Shown here piece after piece: positions 18,434 to 26,343 of a DNA stretch of 64,000 nt. The stretch is from Shewanella carassii (GTDB lineage: Bacteria > Pseudomonadota > Gammaproteobacteria > Enterobacterales > Shewanellaceae): the NCBI RefSeq assembly GCF_002777975.1, contig NZ_NGVS01000004.1, positions 1-64,000 on the forward strand, given 5' to 3'. Each line of letters opens with the position of its first letter. The first letter of the stretch is position 1. The notes below the pieces were generated by a model that saw nothing but the letters and a program-made list of their open reading frames with translations, was not told the origin of the DNA and did not search any database. The translations under genes and the position numbers were made by a program.

Positions 18434-18462
18434 AAAAAAACCGCCTCAGGGCGGTTTTTTTG
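18434..18462 (+). terminator. Intrinsic terminator of xseB-ispA-dxs
   Basis: ACCGCC, a short TCAG loop and GGCGGT form the stem, followed by a run of seven T. An A run precedes it. Confidence 0.92.
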
Positions 18463-18575
18463 CTTCTCCGACCACAGGAAAGCCAGCTAGAGTTAAACTG
18501 AAGTAGCCGAGCCGTGTCTGCAAAATGATACCTTGGCATTCTCTTATGATTCTGGACTTTAGCAAAGGAGGCGCC

Positions 18576-19700
18576 GTGCCGGAAAGTAGGGCTTTGGTGT
18601 TGGGGGGCGGTGGTGCTAGGGCGGCCTATCAGGTGGGAGTGCTCAAGGCATTGGTGCAGTTTTATCCCCGCAATCACGCCATTCCATTCAAGATTGTTTG
18701 CGGCACTTCGGCCGGAGCCATCAATGGCACCGCCATCGCTACCCACGCCTCCTGCTTTCACCTGGGACTGAGAAAACTGGAATGGATCTGGCGTAATATC
18801 CACACAGAGCGAGTCTACCGCGCCTCCAATACCGGCGTGCTGGCACACCTGGCCAAGATGGCCCTTCGTGGCATGCAGGGAGATCTGGTCAATACCGACG
18901 CCGGCAGTTTGCTGGATAATGAACCCTTGCGGCAACTGCTCAATGAGCTGATTAACTTCGAGCGAATCGATCGCAACATCCGCGGTGGCTCCCTGATGGC
19001 ACTGAGCATTGACACCTCCTGCTACAACAGCTCCCGCTCCGTGACCTTCTTCCAGGCGAATAAGGAACTTGAGAACTGGCAAAGAGCCAGACGCAGTGGC
19101 GAGCGCACCCGGCTACACACAGAGCACCTGATGGCCAGCTCCGCCATTCCTTTGGTGTTCCCATCGATTAAGCTATCTCAGTCCTACTATGGCGATGGTT
19201 CAGTGCATCAACTGGCGCCGCTGTCCAGCCCGATACATCTGGGCGCCAAGCGGATCATGGTGATCAACTTAGACAGCCCGCATAAGAACACCCCCGTTGA
19301 GTTGGATTATCATCCCAAGACGGCCACCATTGCCGGTCATCTGCTGGATACCATCTTTTCCGATACCCTGAACTCAGATCTGGAACGACTCAGACGCATC
19401 AATAGCACTCTGGCGCTGGTGCCGGAACAGAGCCGCCAACAGTTGGATCTACGGCCGATTGATACCTTGGTGATTAAACCCAGTGAAGATCTCAGCGAGC
19501 TGGCCAAGCGTTACTATCAAGAGATGCCCTTCGCCATTCGCCGGCTGCTGGCCTTGATCGGTATAGACAGCCAGTCGGACACCAGTATTGTGTCCTATCT
19601 GCTGTTTGAGAACGCCTACACAGGCGCCCTAATAGATTTGGGTTATCAGGACGCCATGTGCCAGATTGATGAATTGAAAGACTTTTTCGATATCAGTTGA
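18576..19700 (+). CDS. Patatin-like phospholipase
   Basis: The 374-residue serine lipase of the patatin/RssA family cleaves acyl chains from phospholipids. The glycine-rich oxyanion loop is 'LVLGGGGARAAYQVGVLKAL', the catalytic Ser is in 'CGTSAGAING', and the Asp of the dyad is in 'SYYGDGSV'. There is no signal peptide, so it is probably cytoplasmic. The start is GTG 18576, right after a near-perfect AAAGGAGG (18564-18571); the frame upstream is open but not coding. It is a single gene; the next gene converges on it with a 7-bp gap. Confidence 0.88.
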   Translation: MPESRALVLGGGGARAAYQVGVLKALVQFYPRNHAIPFKIVCGTSAGAINGTAIATHASCFHLGLRKLEWIWRNIHTERVYRASNTGVLAHLAKMALRGMQGDLVNTDAGSLLDNEPLRQLLNELINFERIDRNIRGGSLMALSIDTSCYNSSRSVTFFQANKELENWQRARRSGERTRLHTEHLMASSAIPLVFPSIKLSQSYYGDGSVHQLAPLSSPIHLGAKRIMVINLDSPHKNTPVELDYHPKTATIAGHLLDTIFSDTLNSDLERLRRINSTLALVPEQSRQQLDLRPIDTLVIKPSEDLSELAKRYYQEMPFAIRRLLALIGIDSQSDTSIVSYLLFENAYTGALIDLGYQDAMCQIDELKDFFDIS

Positions 19701-19707
19701 GCATGAG

Positions 19708-20634
19708 TCAGGCGAAAAAGATAAGTAGGGCCAGCACCAGCAACACTGAGACCAGAGTCACGGCAAAGGTTGGTGTGGAGCCTTGCGCCCGTTCATTGGC
19801 GGTCACGGCCCCCTGCTGTAAACCATAGGAATCGCTCTCAGAGCTGTCGACTGTGGTTTGCACTATGTGGTGGCGCTGAAACGGAATAAAGGGCTGGTTT
19901 GGGTCACCGACATAAAGACGCACTTCCCCCGTTTCACTTCGGCTCACCAGCGGCGGCAGTATGGTCAGCGCATCCAACTGATAATCCAGGGTCAAATCTT
20001 TCAGTTGGACAAGCGTGTAGCCCAGCGCCTTGGCTTGTTCCTGCAAGGCGGCCGACATCTCGTAGCTGGCCAGCTCGGCGTCGAGAACTACCAGCTTACC
20101 GGGTTTGCCATCGGGCTGTTGCCACAGACAGTCGGCCAGCCAGATCCCCTTGAGTGAGGCGTAACGGGCAAACAGTGCTTCCACCAGCTCCCAGGCATCG
20201 GCCTCTCCGGTGAGCCAAGGGCTGATCTCCACATTGTTGACCCGCAGCACGCAGTCTTCACCATTGAAGCGCGCCGCCATATAGCTCAGGTAGGCTTGCT
20301 GATCTTCCACCGGCAGCACGAGTTTGCCCGCCAGCTCCAGCAACAGCACCTCATTGACATGAGCGGTCAGAATAAGCCGTTGCCAATGCATGGGTTTGAA
20401 ATAGTAATCCGCCGGTTGTTTAAGATTCTCTGCAAGCACCCGGCTCGCCTCCTGCTCATCCATCATGGGAAGGTAGGCATAACAATGACTGGCCTGTTCA
20501 TTGCCATCGATATTCACCGGCAGGATCAGCGGCACATCACCATCACGGCAAAACAGCAGCTGCTGGGTAGAAGTCAAAATCTCAAACAGTTCCTCGAACG
20601 AGATATCGAGGCCATCTTTACTGTCATGGGTCAC
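19708..20634 (-). CDS. Tail-anchored protein of unknown function
   Basis: The 308-residue acidic soluble protein ends in one hydrophobic helix ('FAVTLVSVLLVLALLIFFA'), so it is predicted tail-anchored in the inner membrane with the bulk in the cytosol. No enzyme motif is visible. The start is placed at GTG 20634 because AAGGAG lies 9 bases upstream; a GTG at 20658 in the same frame has no good ribosome site. It is a single gene on the minus strand between the patatin gene and the CPA2 antiporter. Family not recognised. Confidence 0.6.
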   Translation of the reverse strand: MTHDSKDGLDISFEELFEILTSTQQLLFCRDGDVPLILPVNIDGNEQASHCYAYLPMMDEQEASRVLAENLKQPADYYFKPMHWQRLILTAHVNEVLLLELAGKLVLPVEDQQAYLSYMAARFNGEDCVLRVNNVEISPWLTGEADAWELVEALFARYASLKGIWLADCLWQQPDGKPGKLVVLDAELASYEMSAALQEQAKALGYTLVQLKDLTLDYQLDALTILPPLVSRSETGEVRLYVGDPNQPFIPFQRHHIVQTTVDSSESDSYGLQQGAVTANERAQGSTPTFAVTLVSVLLVLALLIFFA

Positions 20635-20790
20635 GGTTGCCAACTCCTTGTAGGTCACTCGGGTTTGCGCTTATTCAGGAAAAGTCGCTGCAATATGCAG
20701 CCAAGCAGTCCTTCCCGGCATTCAGCTCCACAAAGGTCGCAGAGTACCCCATTTAACGTGCAAATAAAACCAACGCCAGCGGCCGGGCAA

Positions 20791-22737
20791 TCAGCCTTGA
20801 AGCAAAATAACTTCGGCTTTCTCCACCCTTCTGGGCTTGCCGCGAATAAGCAAGGTATCACCGGCGCGGAACTGCCAATCTTCATCCGGCGGCTCGTACT
20901 CCCTGCCGCCGCGGCGCACAGCTCTCAGTTCCACCCTGAGCTGTTGCCAGGGGATCTCGGCACTGAATTTTCCCACGGCACTGGCGCCTCTTGGCAAAGC
21001 CACTGCATGCAGTAATTCGAGGGAGAAGTCGGCTTCCTCACCGGAAAAGAAACCGTGCAGATACTGATAATGATTGCGCCGCTCCGACTCCAGCCGTTTG
21101 AGGATCCGCGACAAAGGGACCCCTGACTGATACAACACCTGAGATACCAGCATCAAGCTGCCTTCCAGAGTTTCCGGAATGACCTGACTGGCACCGGCCT
21201 GCTCCAATTGTTCAAGCTCGCTGTCATCCCGGGTGCGCACCATGATCCGCGCCTCGGGTGCCAGTTGCCTACACAGCACCAAGGCCTCTTCCAACTGCGG
21301 CTGCTCGCAAAAGGTCAGCACTATACTCTTGGCGTGGCGCACATTGGCTTGTTTGAGCAAACTGCGTTTACAAGCATCGCCGAAATACACAGGCTCTCCG
21401 GCCCGGCGCGCCTCGGCAACCCGGGAGGGATCCCGATCGAGGGCAATAAAAGGGATAGCTTCGGCCTTGAGAAACCGCCCTATGGTCTGCCCAACCCGGC
21501 CATAACCCAACAGCAGAACCAGATCTTGCTGGGGATCCAAAGGCGGCAGGTTTTCCGCCGGTTCCGGCTTGGGTTTAAGGCCCTGCAACAGCCTGGCTAT
21601 GTCTATGCTATGACGCACCAATGCCGGCGCCAGTGCCATCGACAGTACGGCAACCATCACCAAAGTGTTACTGACGCTGGGGGCCAACAATTGATAACTC
21701 ACCGCCAGAGCCAGCACCACAAATGAAAACTCCCCCACCTGTGCCAAACTGAGGCCGGTGGACATGGCCACCCGAAACGGCTCTTTAACCAGCCTCAGCA
21801 AAGCAAAGACAATAGCCGTCTTACCGACTATCACCGCCAACAGCAACAGTAAAATTTGCCACCAATAGGCCAGCACCAGACTGAAGTCGAGCAACATACC
21901 TATGGAGATAAAGAACAGCCCCATCAAGAGATCCCGAAACGGGCGAATATCCGCCTCCAACTGGCGCCGGTACTGGCTCTCCCCCAGAAGCATCCCTGCC
22001 ATAAAGGCCCCCAATGCCATGGACAATCCCAGCCACTGAGTAAAGGCGCCGGTCAAGAGCGCTACCACTAGAGTCGACAACACAAACAGCTCGTTGGAGC
22101 GGGAGCGGGCGACTTCATCAAACAGTTTGGGCAGAGCCCACTTACCAAAAGCCATCAGCACAATAAAGGCCAGGATCCCCTTTCCCAGAGCGGTCCCAAG
22201 CTGCAGGACAGTCAAAGGCTCGCTGCCATCGGCAAGCAAAGGCAGCAGAATAAGCAAAGGCACCACCGCCAGGTCCTGGAACAGCAACACACTGACCGAC
22301 AGTTCGCCATGGCGGCGCTTGAGCCAGCCTTTGTCGTTGAGCAGTTTCAGCACTATGGCGGTGGAAGACAAGGCTGTCACTGAACCTATCACCAGCGCCT
22401 GAGTCACGTCGCTGATAAAGAGTAATCCGGCCCCCATGGCCAGCAAGGTGGTCAATACCACCTGAGCACTGCCGAGGCCAAATACAGTGCGGCGCATGGC
22501 CCAGAGCCTGGGTACAGAAAACTCCAGTCCCAGGGTAAACATGAGTAGCACCACCCCAAGTTCGGCCACCGACTGCATCTGGTGCTGCGAAAACCAATTG
22601 AATCCGGAAGGACCGCTGATAACCCCCGTCAGCAGGTAGGCCAGAATAGCGGGCAAGCCTATACGCCTGAGCAAGGCTATCGCCGCTATGGCAATAACCA
22701 GCATCAAAAGGATCTGGATAAAGAATCCATGTTCCAT
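20791..22737 (-). CDS. CPA2-family K+/H+ antiporter with TrkA domains (KefB/KefC-like)
   Basis: The 648-residue inner-membrane antiporter has about 12 helices (residues 1-385) with 'GVISGPSGFNWF' and 'FTLGLEFSVPRL', typical of monovalent-cation/proton antiporter-2 proteins. A cytoplasmic TrkA-N domain follows ('LLLGYGRVGQTIGRFLKAE', with 'FIALDRDPSR' as the dinucleotide-binding acidic end) and then a TrkA-C domain at the C-terminus. It is longer than E. coli KefB/KefC (about 600-620). Ion and regulator cannot be told from sequence. The start at ATG 22737 leads directly into the first helix. Confidence 0.85.
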   Translation of the reverse strand: MEHGFFIQILLMLVIAIAAIALLRRIGLPAILAYLLTGVISGPSGFNWFSQHQMQSVAELGVVLLMFTLGLEFSVPRLWAMRRTVFGLGSAQVVLTTLLAMGAGLLFISDVTQALVIGSVTALSSTAIVLKLLNDKGWLKRRHGELSVSVLLFQDLAVVPLLILLPLLADGSEPLTVLQLGTALGKGILAFIVLMAFGKWALPKLFDEVARSRSNELFVLSTLVVALLTGAFTQWLGLSMALGAFMAGMLLGESQYRRQLEADIRPFRDLLMGLFFISIGMLLDFSLVLAYWWQILLLLLAVIVGKTAIVFALLRLVKEPFRVAMSTGLSLAQVGEFSFVVLALAVSYQLLAPSVSNTLVMVAVLSMALAPALVRHSIDIARLLQGLKPKPEPAENLPPLDPQQDLVLLLGYGRVGQTIGRFLKAEAIPFIALDRDPSRVAEARRAGEPVYFGDACKRSLLKQANVRHAKSIVLTFCEQPQLEEALVLCRQLAPEARIMVRTRDDSELEQLEQAGASQVIPETLEGSLMLVSQVLYQSGVPLSRILKRLESERRNHYQYLHGFFSGEEADFSLELLHAVALPRGASAVGKFSAEIPWQQLRVELRAVRRGGREYEPPDEDWQFRAGDTLLIRGKPRRVEKAEVILLQG

Positions 22738-22927
22738 GCGCACTCTCCCCGTTGGCAAATGGTTCAATTGATAATTTTGTCGGCGTCAAATACTTGTCAC
22801 CCCAATATGCAAGTTGACATCAGCAAGCTTAACTCAATGAGATCTATATACAAATCAGACAAAAGCCTATCAGGCACGCATTTTGCATTGTAACAGTCGT
22901 GAAAGGTTTTACCTTATTGGAGTATTT

Positions 22928-23815
22928 ATGATGGACTTCGGTCTGGCAACAGAGTTTTACCCTGAAGACTATCGGTATCTGTCTGATCAACCTCGGACTA
23001 TCCGCCCAAAAACGGATCTACTGCAGGCGATTCAACGATTACATGCCAGTCTCAACCCTCGGACAGTGTTTGCCTGCTATGGCAAACTGCTGCAACAATA
23101 TTTGCCGGTGTTGGGAGTGCAGTTGCGCTTGAAAGGGCATCTGTTTTATTGGGGACGTACCTCTCAAAGCATGATCAGCCGAGAGTTCTCCAGTAAGTTG
23201 GGAACAGCCAAGTTATGTTATCGTCTGCAAAGGCCTCTAACGCCATTCGAGCAGACTGAGCTTGCACAAATTGAGGCTCTCTTGTCGCAACCTCTGCTTA
23301 ACGCCATCGCTTATTCAGAGATGTCGGAACAGGCGATGTATGATTCCCTGACAGAGCTTGGCAACCGCCACTATTTTGGTCAGTGTATCCGTACTTCGCT
23401 CGCCAGAGCAGGACGAGCTCACAGCCCAATATCTTTGGTAGTGCTTGATCTGGATAATTTCAAGCAGCTCAACGACACCCTTGGCCATAAATTCGGTGAC
23501 AGAGTACTCAGCAAATTTGGCAAACTACTTAAGAGTGGCATACGTAATGCTGATCAGGCCTTTCGCATCGGTGGCGACGAGTTTGTAGTTTTAGTGGAAG
23601 GTAATCTTGAGTCGGCAGTACGTATGAGCGAACGCTTACTCGAGATGCTCGCCAAAGAGTCTTTGTTTATCCGTCACAGTGTCGCTTGCAGCATAGGCAT
23701 AGCCGTCTGGAGTGCCGGCATGAATCAGGATCAACTGTTCGAACAGGCAGACCGTGCTCTATATCGCGCCAAAGCTGCCGGTCGTAACAGATATTGTATC
23801 GCCACACGCGACTGA
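22928..23815 (+). CDS. Diguanylate cyclase (GGDEF domain)
   Basis: It makes cyclic di-GMP from two GTP. The 295-residue protein has an N-terminal region of about 130 residues without a recognised sensor motif and then a GGDEF domain: 'DSLTELGNRHYF', 'LVVLDLDNFKQLNDTLGHKF', the active site 'RIGGDEFVVLVE', and 'EQADRALYRAKAAGRNRY'. RNAD just before the GG[D/E]EF site fits the inhibitory RxxD I-site, so product inhibition is likely. No membrane segment is present. ATG 22928 follows TTGGAG; the divergent antiporter gene shares the upstream region. Confidence 0.9.
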   Translation: MMDFGLATEFYPEDYRYLSDQPRTIRPKTDLLQAIQRLHASLNPRTVFACYGKLLQQYLPVLGVQLRLKGHLFYWGRTSQSMISREFSSKLGTAKLCYRLQRPLTPFEQTELAQIEALLSQPLLNAIAYSEMSEQAMYDSLTELGNRHYFGQCIRTSLARAGRAHSPISLVVLDLDNFKQLNDTLGHKFGDRVLSKFGKLLKSGIRNADQAFRIGGDEFVVLVEGNLESAVRMSERLLEMLAKESLFIRHSVACSIGIAVWSAGMNQDQLFEQADRALYRAKAAGRNRYCIATRD

Positions 23816-24157
23816 GAACATCAATAATCAAAAGTCCGGGGCTCTCACTGAGTCAGTGAGATCGCGGCAATAAACTACGACACAGAACTCCAGAGAGCTA
23901 TTGGTTCTCTGGCAATGGCGACCGCCCCTAACGGGCAGTTCCAAGTTAAAACGCGAGTCCACTTCCAGTATTCCGACCATCAAAGCGACTCTTGTGATAG
24001 CGGCAGCTCGACATGACCCAGCCATAAAATAGCAACCAACAATTCCCGATAAGGCCTGTCTACTCTTCCAAGCACTCTAGAGACTCTTACCTATGATTAT
24101 GTATAGACAAAGATGTTCGCCTGACGCTAGGTTCACCAGAGGGAAAAGACAGATAGC
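23816..24157. other. Intergenic region between the GGDEF gene and the tRNA operon end
   Basis: No gene or strong structure is visible in about 340 bp. A 65-codon frame on the minus strand has no ribosome site or family feature. Confidence 0.5.
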
Positions 24158-24184
24158 AAAACGCCCTGCGATTGCAGGGCGTCT
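24158..24184 (-). terminator. Intrinsic terminator of the tRNA operon
   Basis: ACGCCCTGC (24161-24169) pairs with GCAGGGCGT (24174-24182). On the minus strand the stem is followed by TTTT. It is 16 bp beyond the last tRNA-Arg. Confidence 0.9.
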
Positions 24185-24199
24185 TACTTCTTTGCTATT

Positions 24200-24276
24200 T
24201 GGTGCGCATGGAAGGAGTCGAACCTCCGACCGCCTGGTTCGTAGCCAGGTACTCTATCCAGCTGAGCTACATGCGC
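24200..24276 (-). tRNA. tRNA-Arg (ACG), copy 1
   Basis: A 77-nt cloverleaf on the minus strand with anticodon ACG in CTACGAA, T-arm GGTTCGACT and encoded CCA. It is the promoter-distal end of the operon. Confidence 0.97.
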
Positions 24277-24322
24277 TTAATCCGGAACTCAGAAAGCTTG
24301 GCTTTCAAAGTATAGTAAAGAA

Positions 24323-24414
24323 TGGCGGAGAAGGAGGGATTCGAACCCTCGATGGGAGATAAAGCCCATACTCCCTTAGCAGGGGAGCGCCTTCGGCCAC
24401 TCGGCCACCTCTCC
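24323..24414 (-). tRNA. tRNA-Ser (GCT), copy 1
   Basis: A 92-nt class II tRNA with a long variable arm, anticodon GCT in CTGCTAA and encoded CCA. Confidence 0.97.
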
Positions 24415-24422
24415 GCGTAAAT

Positions 24423-24499
24423 TGGTGCGCATGGAACGAGTCGAACCTCCGACCGCCTGGTTCGTAGCCAGGTACTCTATCCAGCTGAGCTACATGCGC
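24423..24499 (-). tRNA. tRNA-Arg (ACG), copy 2, with a T-stem mismatch
   Basis: It is identical to the other Arg copies except for one base (plus-strand C at 24437 instead of G). In the tRNA this turns the 3' T-stem CCTTC into CGTTC and makes a G52-G62 mismatch. It may be less stable or a decaying copy. Confidence 0.9.
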
Positions 24500-24545
24500 T
24501 TAATCCGGAACTCAGAAAGCTTGGCTTTCAAAGTATAGTAAAGAA

Positions 24546-24637
24546 TGGCGGAGAAGGAGGGATTCGAACCCTCGATGGGAGATAAAGCCCATACTCCCTT
24601 AGCAGGGGAGCGCCTTCGGCCACTCGGCCACCTCTCC
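24546..24637 (-). tRNA. tRNA-Ser (GCT), copy 2
   Basis: Identical by eye to Ser copy 1: 92 nt, anticodon GCT, CCA encoded. Confidence 0.97.
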
Positions 24638-24645
24638 GCGTAAAT

Positions 24646-24722
24646 TGGTGCGCATGGAAGGAGTCGAACCTCCGACCGCCTGGTTCGTAGCCAGGTACTC
24701 TATCCAGCTGAGCTACATGCGC
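24646..24722 (-). tRNA. tRNA-Arg (ACG), copy 3
   Basis: 77 nt, anticodon ACG, normal CCTTC T-stem, CCA encoded. Confidence 0.97.
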
Positions 24723-24768
24723 TTAATCCGGAACTCAGAAAGCTTGGCTTTCAAAGTATAGTAAAGAA

Positions 24769-24860
24769 TGGCGGAGAAGGAGGGATTCGAACCCTCGATG
24801 GGAGATAAAGCCCATACTCCCTTAGCAGGGGAGCGCCTTCGGCCACTCGGCCACCTCTCC
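24769..24860 (-). tRNA. tRNA-Ser (GCT), copy 3
   Basis: 92 nt, anticodon GCT, long variable arm, CCA encoded. Confidence 0.97.
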
Positions 24861-24868
24861 GCGTAAAT

Positions 24869-24945
24869 TGGTGCGCATGGAAGGAGTCGAACCTCCGACC
24901 GCCTGGTTCGTAGCCAGGTACTCTATCCAGCTGAGCTACATGCGC
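24869..24945 (-). tRNA. tRNA-Arg (ACG), copy 4
   Basis: 77 nt, anticodon ACG, CCA encoded. The spacer on its right side carries one base change relative to the other units. Confidence 0.97.
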
Positions 24946-24991
24946 TTAAACCGGAACTCAGAAAGCTTGGCTTTCAAAGTATAGTAAAGAA

Positions 24992-25083
24992 TGGCGGAGA
25001 AGGAGGGATTCGAACCCTCGATGGGAGATAAAGCCCATACTCCCTTAGCAGGGGAGCGCCTTCGGCCACTCGGCCACCTCTCC
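24992..25083 (-). tRNA. tRNA-Ser (GCT), copy 4
   Basis: 92 nt, anticodon GCT, CCA encoded. It is the last Ser gene of the four tandem units. Confidence 0.97.
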
Positions 25084-25091
25084 GCGTAAAT

Positions 25092-25168
25092 TGGTGCGCA
25101 TGGAAGGAGTCGAACCTCCGACCGCCTGGTTCGTAGCCAGGTACTCTATCCAGCTGAGCTACATGCGC
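25092..25168 (-). tRNA. tRNA-Arg (ACG), copy 5
   Basis: 77 nt, anticodon ACG, CCA encoded. Its right-hand spacer (to copy 6) is unrelated to the 223-bp units. Confidence 0.97.
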
Positions 25169-25198
25169 TTAAATTCATTGCGTATTTTAATTGATATC

Positions 25199-25275
25199 TG
25201 GTGCGCATGGAAGGAGTCGAACCTCCGACCGCCTGGTTCGTAGCCAGGTACTCTATCCAGCTGAGCTACATGCGC
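25199..25275 (-). tRNA. tRNA-Arg (ACG), copy 6
   Basis: 77 nt, anticodon ACG, CCA encoded. Its flanking spacers are unique. Confidence 0.97.
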
Positions 25276-25317
25276 TTTCAGATAATCAATTTTCTTAGCA
25301 GACTCTAGGGTTTCAGA

Positions 25318-25394
25318 TGGTGCGCATGGAAGGAGTCGAACCTCCGACCGCCTGGTTCGTAGCCAGGTACTCTATCCAGCTGAGCTACATGCGC
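25318..25394 (-). tRNA. tRNA-Arg (ACG), copy 7
   Basis: 77 nt, anticodon ACG, CCA encoded. Confidence 0.97.
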
Positions 25395-25423
25395 TTGATC
25401 ATCTTGAAAAACTAAAGCAGGAA

Positions 25424-25500
25424 TGGTGCGCATGGAAGGAGTCGAACCTCCGACCGCCTGGTTCGTAGCCAGGTACTCTATCCAGCTGAGCTACATGCGC
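25424..25500 (-). tRNA. tRNA-Arg (ACG), copy 8
   Basis: 77 nt, anticodon ACG, CCA encoded. A 31-bp spacer separates it from copy 9. Confidence 0.97.
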
Positions 25501-25531
25501 AAATGACATTCTTTACTGCTAAAACGGAAAA

Positions 25532-25608
25532 TGGTGCGCATGGAAGGAGTCGAACCTCCGACCGCCTGGTTCGTAGCCAGGTACTCTATCCAGCTGAGCT
25601 ACATGCGC
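25532..25608 (-). tRNA. tRNA-Arg (ACG), copy 9
   Basis: 77 nt, anticodon ACG, CCA encoded. The spacers on both sides (TGACATTCTTTACTGC) are the same, so copies 8-10 come from a 108-bp tandem duplication. Confidence 0.97.
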
Positions 25609-25639
25609 ATATGACATTCTTTACTGCTAAAACGGAAAA

Positions 25640-25716
25640 TGGTGCGCATGGAAGGAGTCGAACCTCCGACCGCCTGGTTCGTAGCCAGGTACTCTATCCA
25701 GCTGAGCTACATGCGC
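25640..25716 (-). tRNA. tRNA-Arg (ACG), copy 10
   Basis: 77 nt, anticodon ACG, CCA encoded. It is the first Arg gene behind the promoter-proximal Ser gene. Confidence 0.97.
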
Positions 25717-25734
25717 ATATTTTACGTTAAGAAA

Positions 25735-25826
25735 TGGCGGAGAAGGAGGGATTCGAACCCTCGATGGGAGATAAAGCCCATACTCCCTTAGCAGGGGAGC
25801 GCCTTCGGCCACTCGGCCACCTCTCC
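25735..25826 (-). tRNA. tRNA-Ser (GCT), copy 5, promoter-proximal
   Basis: 92 nt, anticodon GCT, CCA encoded. It is the first gene transcribed in the array. Confidence 0.97.
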
Positions 25827-25840
25827 GTTTCTTGGCGCAC

Positions 25841-25868
25841 ATATTACTGTTTGAAGAAAATAAGTCAA
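25841..25868 (-). promoter_or_regulatory. Sigma-70 promoter of the tRNA operon
   Basis: On the minus strand TTGACT (25863-25868) and TAATAT (25841-25846) are spaced by 16 bp. The following GTGCGCC is a GC-rich discriminator typical of stringently controlled stable-RNA promoters. Confidence 0.85.
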
Positions 25869-25970
25869 ACCCTTTTTCCGAAACCTTTTCCGTTTGTCCT
25901 GTTTTTAATCACATCACCTAAATAACGCGCAAATCCTGTGCTATCAAGGGTTTTCAGGCGCCAGAAAATA

Positions 25971-25996
25971 AAAAAGCCAGTTTAAAAACTGACTCT
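25971..25996 (-). terminator. Intrinsic terminator of csrA
   Basis: On the minus strand GTCAGTTTTTAAACTGGC forms a short stem followed by TTTTTTATT. It is about 35 bp beyond the csrA stop. Confidence 0.8.
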
Positions 25997-26029
25997 TCTA
26001 TTCCTGACGGAGGTTCACTTTGTGTCGCC

Positions 26030-26227
26030 TCAGAAGTTACCACCTTCAGAAGGGGTTCCGGTTTTCTCAGACTGAATACGCTGATAAATCTCTTCACGGT
26101 GCACAGAAACTTCTTTGGGTGCATTCACACCTATACGTACCTGATTCCCCTTCACACCCAGCACTGTCACTGTGACCTCGTCACCAATCATCAGTGTTTC
26201 GCCAACACGACGAGTCAAAATCAGCAT
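26030..26227 (-). CDS. csrA: Carbon storage regulator CsrA
   Basis: CsrA is a dimeric RNA-binding protein that blocks or stabilises mRNAs at GGA-containing sites and controls carbon flux, motility and biofilm. The 65-residue protein starts with '[16 protein letters not shown]' and has the conserved '[16 protein letters not shown]', including the RNA-binding Arg of 'VHREE'. Length is standard. It lies between lysC and the tRNA-Ser/Arg array, the usual arrangement in Shewanella and Vibrio. Its own terminator separates it from the tRNA operon. Confidence 0.97.
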   Translation of the reverse strand: MLILTRRVGETLMIGDEVTVTVLGVKGNQVRIGVNAPKEVSVHREEIYQRIQSEKTGTPSEGGNF

Positions 26228-26343
26228 TCGATTGCTCCTCTAGTTTCCATATCTTCTACACACGGCGCTCATCCGTCGTAACCATTATTATAAGGTGAGC
26301 TTAGTACAAATTAATAGTATTCAATACTAAATCCGTTGTTTAA

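Larger units (their letters stand above)
24200..25091 (-). repeat. Four tandem 223-bp tRNA-Arg/tRNA-Ser units
   Basis: Units start at 24200, 24423, 24646 and 24869. Each holds one tRNA-Arg(ACG), a 46-bp spacer, one tRNA-Ser(GCT) and an 8-bp spacer. By eye they differ only by G-to-C at 24437 in the second unit and by TTAAACC for TTAATCC at about 24947 in the fourth. This is recent duplication or ongoing gene conversion. Confidence 0.92.

Noticed and set aside
24200..25716. CRISPR-like pattern of 77-bp repeats with short unique spacers
   Set aside because: The repeats are complete tRNA-Arg cloverleaves with CCA ends, and a promoter and terminator for a tRNA operon are present.
24093..25842. 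Several open frames (for example 24093-24362, 25503-25730 and 25627-25842)
   Set aside because: They run through tRNA-Arg and tRNA-Ser genes; the 'proteins' are translations of tRNA sequence repeated as often as the tRNAs.
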